Shown here: positions 1 to 5,368 of the stretch, piece by piece
How the letters are laid out: the number at the start of each line of letters is the position of its first letter
How positions within the stretch are numbered: position 1 is the first letter of the stretch
Assembly: GCA_029879555.1 (NCBI GenBank)
Contig: JAOUQB010000093.1
Coordinates: forward strand, 1-8,131
Direction of reading: 5' to 3'
From: Nitrospirota bacterium
GTDB taxonomy: Bacteria > Nitrospirota > Nitrospiria > Nitrospirales > UBA8639
DNA: 8,131 nt
Position numbers and translations under genes: made by a program
Notes under the pieces: model-generated
What the model was told of the DNA's origin: nothing
Database searches by the model: none
The model's input: the letters and a program-made list of their open reading frames with translations, nothing else

Positions 1-1392
1 TTTCCTTCGCTACTTTCAGAATGGACAGAAGGGGCCCATATGATTGAGATGATGAATGCGCTGGATGGAGCGCCTGGCGTTTTTGATCCACACATGTTCG
101 TGGTGTTTGGCAATCACGAGTTCGATAAATCCGAACGGAAACATGCGGCTCTCTTGCAAGCGCGAATTGACCAATCGGAGTTTCATTGGCTTGGGAGCAA
201 TATTCGGTTTACTCAGAAAGAGGGAAAGCCGTCAGTGGACTCAGAAAAGGTGCAGGTTTCAAGGATTATCAAAAGCGGAGGCATTCGTGTAGGAATTTTT
301 GGCCTGACGACTGATAGAAACCCTGCAAACACGATTGCCTATGTGGATGAATTTCTGAATCCGGTTCAGGTAGCTGAGGAGCAGACCACGCTCTTGCGTG
401 CGCAAGGGGCCGACGTGGTTATCGGGTTAACGCATTTGGCGTTGGAAAAGGATCGTGAAATTCTGGAGACGTTGGGCGAGAGGGGCCCAGACCTCATTAT
501 TGGTGGGCATGAACATCAACGTCATCATGTCGAAATCGATGGACGGTGGATATTGAAGGCCGATGCCGATGCCCGGACTGCCACGGTGCTGCGTATACGA
601 ATGATCAGGGAGAAGCCTTTTATTTCCCTTGGATATCGATTTCTGGATCGTAAGCACTTACAACCTGAGCCAAAAATGCAAGAGAAGGTTGATCGAATCG
701 TACAAAACCATGAGGAGTGGTTTTGCTCCCATAATCATGAGGTAGGCGACTGTCTACAACAAGCTGTCGGGAGGACGGCGGTTCCACTGAATGGTGAAGA
801 ACTAGTAATTCGAAGGTATGAAACCAATTTGGGTAATTGGATAGCTGATCAGGTTCTTGCTGCTGCTCCTGATGCGGATATTGCGTTTATTAATTCCGGC
901 GCACTCCGGGTGAACCAAACCATTCCCCCTGGACCAATCACTCGACGGCACATAGAAGAATTGTTGTTCTATGATAGTGCGTTAGTGCGAGCAGAGCTGA
1001 CTCACCAAGAATTAGATGCCGTGTTGGAACGATCAACCGAGGATTGGGTGGGGCAGGGCCATTGGCTTCAAATCAGTGGCATGGCGTTCAAGCATGATCC
1101 GCGAAATCCTGAAGGCCATCGGGTCAACGCTATTCAATTATTTCGAAATGGAAAAATGAGTGAGTTGCCGAACCGACCACTTCAGATTGTCACCAATAAA
1201 TTTCTCATGGAAGGCGGGGATGATTACCACATGCTCAAAAAACTGAAATGGGTCTCGGTGGCTGGATCGCTTAAAAGACGAATTCGGTCCATTCTCGCCG
1301 ACAGTCCTGATCCTCTTGCACCAGGTGTTGATGGGCGGATATGTAATGTGACTGAACTTGGCATTCGCCCATGTGCCTATCAGAATAAGTAA
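1..1392 (+). CDS. 5'-nucleotidase family metallophosphoesterase, 5'-truncated by window edge
   Basis: Member of the 5'-nucleotidase / UDP-sugar hydrolase / 2',3'-cyclic phosphodiesterase family, which hydrolyses nucleotide phosphoesters with a two-metal centre, usually outside the cytoplasm. The frame is open from base 1, and residues before the ATG at 40 already match the family (the stretch before the GNHEFD block), so that ATG is internal and the true start, any signal peptide and the first metal motif (DxH) lie upstream. Visible metal-site motifs are GNHEFD (bases 109-126), the histidine of GLTHL (433-435) and GGHEH (502-516). The C-terminal nucleotidase domain follows, with FINSGALR (886-909) and GGDDYHM (1213-1233), the latter a variant of the usual GGDGY substrate loop. 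It stops at TAA 1390-1392. No terminator is obvious before the next gene, 77 bases on. Family call is firm; exact substrate unknown. Confidence 0.9.
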   Translation, partial: FPSLLSEWTEGAHMIEMMNALDGAPGVFDPHMFVVFGNHEFDKSERKHAALLQARIDQSEFHWLGSNIRFTQKEGKPSVDSEKVQVSRIIKSGGIRVGIFGLTTDRNPANTIAYVDEFLNPVQVAEEQTTLLRAQGADVVIGLTHLALEKDREILETLGERGPDLIIGGHEHQRHHVEIDGRWILKADADARTATVLRIRMIREKPFISLGYRFLDRKHLQPEPKMQEKVDRIVQNHEEWFCSHNHEVGDCLQQAVGRTAVPLNGEELVIRRYETNLGNWIADQVLAAAPDADIAFINSGALRVNQTIPPGPITRRHIEELLFYDSALVRAELTHQELDAVLERSTEDWVGQGHWLQISGMAFKHDPRNPEGHRVNAIQLFRNGKMSELPNRPLQIVTNKFLMEGGDDYHMLKKLKWVSVAGSLKRRIRSILADSPDPLAPGVDGRICNVTELGIRPCAYQNK

Positions 1393-1430
1393 AAATGTGG
1401 GGGTGATAGCTTAAAAAAGGAAATCTATTG

Positions 1431-1436
1431 TATAAT
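1431..1436 (+). promoter_or_regulatory. Candidate -10 box for the Rrf2 regulator gene
   Basis: A perfect TATAAT lies 33 bases before the ATG of the regulator. No good -35 hexamer is present at 16-18 bases upstream, so this could be an activator-dependent or weak promoter, or chance in an AT-rich gap. A dyad follows immediately at 1441-1465. Confidence 0.4.
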
Positions 1437-1440
1437 TGTT

Positions 1441-1465
1441 CACCAACTTAGTTAACTTTATGGTG
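1441..1465. promoter_or_regulatory. Dyad / candidate operator upstream of Rrf2 gene
   Basis: CACCA (1441-1445) and TGGTG (1461-1465) form inverted arms around the near-central 8-base palindrome AGTTAACT (1450-1457). The element sits just downstream of the candidate -10 box and ends four bases before the start codon, so a bound protein would block transcription start. Rrf2 proteins are dimers that commonly autoregulate, so self-binding is a reasonable inference, but no consensus was tested. Confidence 0.35.
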
Positions 1466-1469
1466 TTTA

Positions 1470-1952
1470 ATGCGTTTCTCGAAAAAAAGTGAATATGGGT
1501 TACGAGCCTTAATCGAATTGACCCAAGAATATGGGCAGGGCGTCGTTCAGCGAAAAGGGTTAGCCGATCGTCAAAAGATCCCTTTGGGGTTCCTGGAAAC
1601 GATCTTGCTCGCACTCAAAAATGCTGGGCTGGTCGGCAGTCGACGTGGCGTAGGTGGGGGAGTGTTTTTAATTAAATCGCCCAAGGAAATTACCTTGGGG
1701 CAAATCATTCGTATTTTGGATGGCCCTCTTGCTCCGATTCCCTGTGTTAGTCAAACCGCCTATCAAAAGTGCGAAGATTGTCCCCATGCCGAAACCACGA
1801 CATGCCCAATCCAAAGGATCATGTTGGATGTGCGAAATGCTATAGCCTCGGTCTTGGATCATTATTCCTTGGAAGATTTTGTGTTTGCAAAAAAAGAAGG
1901 TTATGTACAAGGTAAGCTATCAAAAATTCAAACCGGTATTAAGGTTCAATGA
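1470..1952 (+). CDS. Rrf2-family transcriptional regulator with four-cysteine cluster motif
   Basis: A 160-residue DNA-binding regulator of the Rrf2 family (IscR, NsrR and CymR relatives). The start MRFSKKSEYGLRAL is the standard family N-terminus, which supports the ATG at 1470 even though no clear Shine-Dalgarno precedes it. The winged helix-turn-helix covers about residues 1-70, with the wing glycine run GVGGG near 60-64. The C-terminal part carries Cys92, Cys101, Cys104 and Cys112 (C-X8-C-X2-C-X7-C), the region where family members bind an iron-sulfur cluster, so redox, NO or iron sensing is likely. Spacing differs from IscR (three cysteines plus a histidine, more tightly grouped), so I do not assign IscR or NsrR. 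It is followed 61 bases later by two small membrane-protein genes in the same direction, its probable operon partners. Effector and regulon are unknown. Confidence 0.9.
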   Translation: MRFSKKSEYGLRALIELTQEYGQGVVQRKGLADRQKIPLGFLETILLALKNAGLVGSRRGVGGGVFLIKSPKEITLGQIIRILDGPLAPIPCVSQTAYQKCEDCPHAETTTCPIQRIMLDVRNAIASVLDHYSLEDFVFAKKEGYVQGKLSKIQTGIKVQ

Positions 1953-2013
1953 GCCAACCCAAGTGATGCATGAAATGAATGCGGACAATTAAACATCCGG
2001 CAAGAGGCAAGAT

Positions 2014-2235
2014 ATGGAAACACATTTACGAAGCGTGGTGAAGGGCATGAGTTGGCGGGTGATCGCCACCTTAGTCACAACGACGGTTGTATGGTTTATT
2101 TCTGGTGAGGTTTCGATGGCCCTCTTTGCAGGGTTGAGTGATTCAATCGTAAAGATTGGCTTGTTTTGGGGGCATGAGCGAATATGGCAAACGGTGGCAT
2201 GGGGGCGAAGCATTCCTCCGACCACTTCACCATGA
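2014..2235 (+). CDS. DUF2061 family small membrane protein
   Basis: A 73-residue protein with the layout of DUF2061: a short cationic N-terminus with KGMSWRVIATLVTT (the family's K-x-x-SWR block, residues 10-23), a first hydrophobic segment at about 16-33, a second at about 36-52, and the hallmark HERIW at residues 54-58. Full length for the family (about 70 residues). A purine-rich Shine-Dalgarno (GAGG at about 2002-2005) precedes the ATG. The function of the family is not known; it is an inner-membrane protein with two predicted helices. It lies between the Rrf2 regulator and a DUF423 gene, 28 bases before the latter, suggesting co-transcription. Confidence 0.82.
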   Translation: METHLRSVVKGMSWRVIATLVTTTVVWFISGEVSMALFAGLSDSIVKIGLFWGHERIWQTVAWGRSIPPTTSP

Positions 2236-2263
2236 GTGCTATGAAGCCAATGAGGGGAGGGAC

Positions 2264-2677
2264 ATGACCAATCGCATTTTAATTATTGGTGCCATCATGG
2301 CTGGTATCGGAGTGGCAGCGGGAGCTTTCGGGGCGCATGGACTTCGACCGATCCTTTCGGAAAAAATGATGGCCGTATTTGAAACCGGTGTGCGCTATCA
2401 TCTGGTGCATGCGATGGCCATGCTTATTGCCGGGCTGAGCGCGCATTGGTTCAGTCGCCGAGTCTTTCTCAAAGCCGGCTGGAGTTTTTTTCTTGGAATT
2501 TTTATTTTCTCGGGCAGTCTCTATGCCTTGGCTCTTACGGATACCCGGACTCTTGGTATGCTCACCCCCTTGGGTGGATTAGCCTTTCTTATCGGCTGGG
2601 GCTTCCTGGCCTGGGGATATTGGAAGTCACCTCTTTCTCCTCTTCCGTCTTCGTCAAAATCACAAGCGGAGCCATAA
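2264..2677 (+). CDS. DUF423 family inner-membrane protein
   Basis: A 137-residue, very hydrophobic protein of the DUF423 (YwdK/YgdD-like) family, with about four transmembrane helices. Family landmarks are GAFGAHGL near the N-terminus (residues 20-27), the GVRYHLVHAMAM block (about 44-55), FSGSLYALAL (about 83-92) and the TPLGGLAFLIGW block (about 102-113). The frame is open further upstream to an ATG at 2156, but that would overlap the DUF2061 gene; the ATG at 2264 has a strong purine-rich ribosome site (GAGGGG at 2252-2257) and gives the normal family N-terminus. The final ~20 residues are polar, serine- and proline-rich and probably cytoplasmic or periplasmic tail. Function unknown; the conserved context with the regulator and DUF2061 is the only hint. 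It converges with the mscS-type gene, 23 bases apart, with no convincing terminator between. Confidence 0.85.
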   Translation: MTNRILIIGAIMAGIGVAAGAFGAHGLRPILSEKMMAVFETGVRYHLVHAMAMLIAGLSAHWFSRRVFLKAGWSFFLGIFIFSGSLYALALTDTRTLGMLTPLGGLAFLIGWGFLAWGYWKSPLSPLPSSSKSQAEP

Positions 2678-2700
2678 GGGGTAATTCGGAAATCTTCCTG

Positions 2701-3621
2701 CTAAGAGGCGGTTGCTGAGGCAATATTTTTCACGAGCCAGGGCGGACTGGCTTCTCCCATATACAAGGTCCGATGAGGGAAAGGAATTTCAATATGTTCC
2801 CGATCAAAGGCTATTTTCAGGCGTCGACGGTATTCTCGTCCTACAGACCATTGCTCGATGGGTAAGGTTTTGATTCGTGCTTTTATCACCACTTCTGATT
2901 CCCCAAAGGCATCGACACCCATAATTTCAATTGGTTCCAACATCTTTTTGCCCCTCTCAGGATCTTGTTGGAGCTCATTCCCTACCTGTCGCATAATGCT
3001 CACCACACGGTCGGTATCCTCTTTGTAAGCCACACCAATATCCATGACATAGGCCGACCAGTCTTTCGTCATATTGGCCAACGTGGTGACGGTCCCGTTC
3101 GGAAAAATATGAACGGTCCCCGACATGTCTCGTAGCGTGATCGTTCGAAAGCTGATGGCTTCCACCAGGCCTCCCGTGCCATTGACGACGCCCACGTCGC
3201 CGACGCGGATTTGATTTTCAAGAATCATAAAAAATCCATTAATGATATCCCGCACCAAGTTTTGTGCGCCGAAGCCCACCGCCAACCCCACAATTCCCGC
3301 CCCGGCTAAAATGGGGGTGATATCCAAGCCAATCTGATCCAGGCTCATGACGATTCCAATCACCCACACGAGGGTGAGGCAAATGGTTCGCAGCATGCCA
3401 GTGAGGGTTTTGACGCGTTTTTCATTAGCAATGCGGTCCTTGTCTTCTCGCTCACGCCAGGTAAGGAGTGTCTGCTCAAGTTTTCCCAGGCCAAATCGAA
3501 GGGCACGAATGGCGACATACGCAACGGCCAAGATTAAGAGAATGCGAAGACTGGCTTCGACCATCGCCAGAGATTTGTGAGCCAGAAAGGGGGATAGTTG
3601 TTCGGTGAAAAAGTGATTCAT
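2701..3621 (-). CDS. mscS: MscS-family small-conductance mechanosensitive ion channel
   Basis: A 306-residue inner-membrane channel that opens on membrane tension to release solutes during hypo-osmotic shock; MscS forms heptamers. Three hydrophobic segments are seen at about residues 24-46, 76-94 and 103-134. The third is the pore-lining TM3 with a glycine/alanine pattern (AGAGIVGLAVGFGAQNLV), followed by the conserved ENQIRVGD entry into the beta domain. The NEKRVKTL block before TM2 is typical of short MscS proteins. The cytoplasmic beta and alpha/beta domains follow, including FPNG and the C-terminal PFPHRTLY block. The frame extends upstream to 3756, but I chose the ATG at 3619-3621 because an AAGGAG-type ribosome site lies about 8 bases before it and the upstream 45 residues are polar and unlike the family. 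Gene symbol denotes the family; which paralogue it is cannot be told. Confidence 0.9.
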   Translation of the reverse strand: MNHFFTEQLSPFLAHKSLAMVEASLRILLILAVAYVAIRALRFGLGKLEQTLLTWREREDKDRIANEKRVKTLTGMLRTICLTLVWVIGIVMSLDQIGLDITPILAGAGIVGLAVGFGAQNLVRDIINGFFMILENQIRVGDVGVVNGTGGLVEAISFRTITLRDMSGTVHIFPNGTVTTLANMTKDWSAYVMDIGVAYKEDTDRVVSIMRQVGNELQQDPERGKKMLEPIEIMGVDAFGESEVVIKARIKTLPIEQWSVGREYRRRLKIAFDREHIEIPFPHRTLYMGEASPPWLVKNIASATAS

Positions 3622-3830
3622 GTAGTCTTCTCCTTTTTTCTGATAGATCGATCTGAGATCTTTCGACCGTGTGATCTTGTCAAGACGGCGTTCTTTGGTA
3701 TTCTTACAAGGGTGAACGCCAATGCCAAGTAGGAAGATCGTTGGGAAGTTCCGCATGGCGATCGAAGGGGAACCGTTCTGGAGACGCGCGCTTTTAACCT
3801 AACGCCAGCAAGTACATGCAGAAATTGGTT

Positions 3831-3856
3831 CGTGTCGACATTGGCCTCTTGACACG
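3831..3856. promoter_or_regulatory. Inverted repeat overlapping a -35 box, candidate operator
   Basis: CGTGTC (3831-3836) and GACACG (3851-3856) are perfect inverted 6-base arms separated by 14 bases. The right arm overlaps the TTGACA -35 hexamer at 3849-3854, so a dimeric repressor binding here would compete with RNA polymerase. The regulator is not identified. Confidence 0.35.
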
Positions 3857-3877
3857 TCACTTTTTCAGTGGTAAAAA
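3849..3877 (+). promoter_or_regulatory. Sigma70-type promoter with perfect -35
   Basis: TTGACA (3849-3854) matches the -35 consensus exactly, and 17 bases later TAAAAA (3872-3877) matches four of six -10 positions. Transcription would start near 3884, giving RNA that runs into the hairpin at 3891-3921 and the terminator at 3947-3985, and, with read-through, into the porin-amt operon. It is the best promoter-like sequence I see ahead of that operon. Confidence 0.55.
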
Positions 3878-3883
3878 ATCAAC

Positions 3884-3985
3884 CACAGTTGATGAGGCGA
3901 AACAATGACGTTTCGGTCATCAAAACAAAAGAATCCGGACGACGAAGTCCTCAACCAGTGAAAGCTGGATGAGGGCTTTTTTTTT
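3884..3985 (+). ncRNA. Candidate ~100-nt terminated RNA: small RNA or attenuator leader
   Basis: The unit is bounded by a promoter-predicted start near 3884 and an intrinsic terminator ending at 3985, with no coding frame inside. It contains a hairpin with arms GATGA and CGAAAC (3891-3895, 3898-3903) pairing with GTTTCG and TCATC (3910-3915, 3917-3921) around a GG/G internal loop and a six-base apical loop. An unpaired A-rich linker follows. GGAC (3937-3940) can pair with GTCC (3947-3950), which is also the base of the terminator stem, and TGAGG (3893-3897) can pair with CCTCA (3949-3953), so alternative folds that compete with the terminator exist. I do not recognise a known riboswitch. Both the exact 5' end and the function are inferred. 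Confidence 0.4.
3947..3985 (+). terminator. Strong rho-independent terminator
   Basis: A 12-base stem (3947-3958 with 3965-3976) has one A-A mismatch and one wobble pair, a six-base loop TGAAAG, and is followed directly by nine T residues (3977-3985). It reads in the plus direction, yet the nearest upstream plus-strand gene is DUF423, ending about 1270 bases earlier with an opposing gene between, so it most likely ends a short local transcript or works as an attenuator. Confidence 0.82.
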
Positions 3986-4036
3986 GCCTTGTGCTTCAAA
4001 GGACTCTGAGAATTTTTGAGGAATGCTGGGAACAGG

Positions 4037-4068
4037 TCACGACAATGACGCGTGGCGATGGGTCGTGA
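4037..4068. repeat. Inverted repeat in the porin leader
   Basis: TCACGAC (4037-4043) and GTCGTGA (4062-4068) are perfect 7-base inverted arms with an 18-base centre. It may be a hairpin in the 5' leader of the porin mRNA or a protein-binding site; no T-run follows, so it is not an intrinsic terminator. Confidence 0.4.
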
Positions 4069-4082
4069 ACGCGAAACATTCA

Positions 4083-4106
4083 GGCAGCAGTCGGAAGGTG
4101 GCTGCC
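4083..4106 (+). promoter_or_regulatory. Hairpin just upstream of the porin ribosome binding site
   Basis: GGCAGC (4083-4088) and GCTGCC (4101-4106) form a 6-bp GC-rich stem around a 12-base loop. It ends six bases before the AAGGAGGG ribosome site (4113-4120), so it could affect ribosome access or mRNA stability. Role inferred from position only. Confidence 0.35.
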
Positions 4107-4124
4107 GTAACCAAGGAGGGTTGA

Positions 4125-5339
4125 ATGAAGAAGTTTGGCTATTTGGCATTAACCGTTCGAAATAGCTGTGAGGATATGATGCGGAATATGAGAACAATAA
4201 GTTCGATGATCGGGATGGTTGGGTTGCTCGTTGTGGGATTCGTGAGTGTGAGTCAGGCAGCCGTGTTAACCAAAGAAGATTTTAATTTGTATGGATATGT
4301 CGATGCGTCGTACACGCATAATTTCAATAATCCGAATTCCCAAACCAATGCCTTGCGGATATTCGATGGGGATGCGAATTCATTTCGTCCGCATATGGCG
4401 CAAATAGTCTTTGAAAAAGAAGGGAAGTCGGATGGGACCAATGTGGATCGTGCGGGCTTCCGCATCAAATTGAATTTTGGTGAAGATGCGAAATTTACCG
4501 GTGGGAATACGGGGGCGGATGAAGTCGATTTTCAAGAAGCCTATGCGCAATATATTGCCCCGTTTGGCAATGGTCTGGATCTACGAATTGGGCGCATGAA
4601 TACCTTAATCGGTTATGAAGTGATTGAAAGTCCGCTCAATCCAAACTTTTCTCGCTCCTGGCTGTTTGGGCTGGGCGAACCGTTCACCACCACCGGTATT
4701 CGTGCTTCCTATCAGTTTGACGACGTGGTGACGTTTTCCATCGGGGCCATTAATTCGTTCGGTGGGGCAGAAGTGGATGCCAATCGGAGTAAATCGGTTG
4801 AAGCTTTGCTCGGCTTGAACCCGTTGGAATGGTTAAGCGTGTCGATCTTTGGCTTTTGGGGACCTGAAGGTACTGTGGGTGCAAAAAATGCTGATCGTGT
4901 GCAAATTGGAGGAATCATCACCGCCCAAGCAACCGCTCAAACGTCCTTTGTCCTTGAAGGCTATTATGGCAATCAAGCCAATGCCACACCGGGGAGAAAC
5001 GCTAGATGGAATGGAATTGCCGGGTATGTCATTCATGATTTTGATGAACAGTGGGGCATTCGTCTTCGCGGAGAAATGTTCGAAGATGCCCAAGGATTTT
5101 TTGGGTGCGGGGGGACAGCAGGAACAGCCGGGAATGCCAATACTTGTTTTGGCGGCTTAGCACCGGCGTCTCAAACCTTATGGGAAGGGACGGCAACTTT
5201 GCAATATAAGCTGACCCAGTCGCTCATCACGCGATTAGAATTTCGATATGATAAATCAAACAAAAATACCTTTCAGTACGGTCAACGGGCCGCGAACAAC
5301 CAAGAGACCTTAGCCACTGAAGTGATCTATCTCTTCTAA
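4125..5339 (+). CDS. Outer-membrane beta-barrel porin, BBP2/OmpL-like family
   Basis: A protein of 404 residues that fits the putative beta-barrel porin-2 (BBP2) family. A signal peptide is visible: a hydrophobic stretch at about residues 24-41 and an SQA/A cleavage site near residue 45. The mature part opens with LYGYVDASYTHNF and has alternating beta-strand character throughout, including the family-like EAYAQYIAPFGNGLDLRIGR segment, GYEVIESPLNPNFSRS, and a terminal phenylalanine (VIYLF) as expected for BamA-inserted barrels. Two cysteines within CGGTAGTAGNANTCF (about residues 328-342) may form a loop disulfide. The ATG at 4125 has the best ribosome site (AAGGAGGG at 4113-4120) but gives a long n-region; ATG codons at 4176 and 4179 would give a more ordinary signal peptide. 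It starts the operon with amtB (29-base gap), suggesting nutrient uptake under nitrogen limitation. Solute specificity unknown. Confidence 0.82.
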   Translation: MKKFGYLALTVRNSCEDMMRNMRTISSMIGMVGLLVVGFVSVSQAAVLTKEDFNLYGYVDASYTHNFNNPNSQTNALRIFDGDANSFRPHMAQIVFEKEGKSDGTNVDRAGFRIKLNFGEDAKFTGGNTGADEVDFQEAYAQYIAPFGNGLDLRIGRMNTLIGYEVIESPLNPNFSRSWLFGLGEPFTTTGIRASYQFDDVVTFSIGAINSFGGAEVDANRSKSVEALLGLNPLEWLSVSIFGFWGPEGTVGAKNADRVQIGGIITAQATAQTSFVLEGYYGNQANATPGRNARWNGIAGYVIHDFDEQWGIRLRGEMFEDAQGFFGCGGTAGTAGNANTCFGGLAPASQTLWEGTATLQYKLTQSLITRLEFRYDKSNKNTFQYGQRAANNQETLATEVIYLF

Positions 5340-5368
5340 ATTATCTGAAGGGGTTTAAGGGGAAACCA

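Larger units (their letters stand above)
3622..4124. other. Structured 503-base intergenic region between divergent mscS and porin genes
   Basis: No convincing protein gene is seen on either strand. From left to right it holds: the mscS leader with four GATC sites (3646-3676) and a minus-strand TTGACA (3683-3678) lacking a good -10; an inverted repeat CGTGTC/GACACG (3831-3856); a plus-strand promoter (3849-3877); a hairpin (3891-3921); a strong plus-strand terminator (3947-3985); further inverted repeats (4037-4068 and 4083-4106); and a strong ribosome site for the porin. This density of structure is far above that of the other gaps in the window and suggests RNA-level control. Confidence 0.6.

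Noticed and set aside
40..42. ATG at 40 as the start of the nucleotidase
   Set aside because: The frame is open to base 1 and the upstream codons match the family, so the gene begins outside the window.
2156..2263. 36-residue upstream extension of the DUF423 protein
   Set aside because: It would overlap the DUF2061 coding region, and a better ribosome site and family-like N-terminus occur at 2264.
3622..3756. 45-residue upstream extension of the MscS protein
   Set aside because: The frame is open, but the residues are polar and unlike MscS N-termini, while the ATG at 3621 has a strong ribosome site.
3618..3860. 80-codon minus-strand open frame upstream of mscS
   Set aside because: It overlaps the mscS start in another frame, resembles no family, and covers promoter-like sequence.
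3891..3921. Hammerhead ribozyme, suggested by GATGAG near CGAAAC
   Set aside because: There is no stem II between the two core blocks and no matching cleavage-site arm; the bases are better explained by a simple hairpin.
3930..3976. Guanidine-II (mini-ykkC) riboswitch, suggested by ACGA in a hairpin loop
   Set aside because: The loop is six bases (GACGAA) with the wrong closing pair, and there is no second ACGR hairpin.
3622..4124. Sigma54 (-24/-12) promoter or NtrC site ahead of the nitrogen operon
   Set aside because: I scanned by eye for GG-N10-GC with flanking consensus and found no acceptable match; the best promoter is sigma70-like.
3865..4197. 110-codon minus-strand open frame across the intergenic region
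   Set aside because: It runs through the terminator and the inverted repeats and overlaps the porin start. It has a poly-lysine run from the T tract, no recognisable domain and low-complexity composition.
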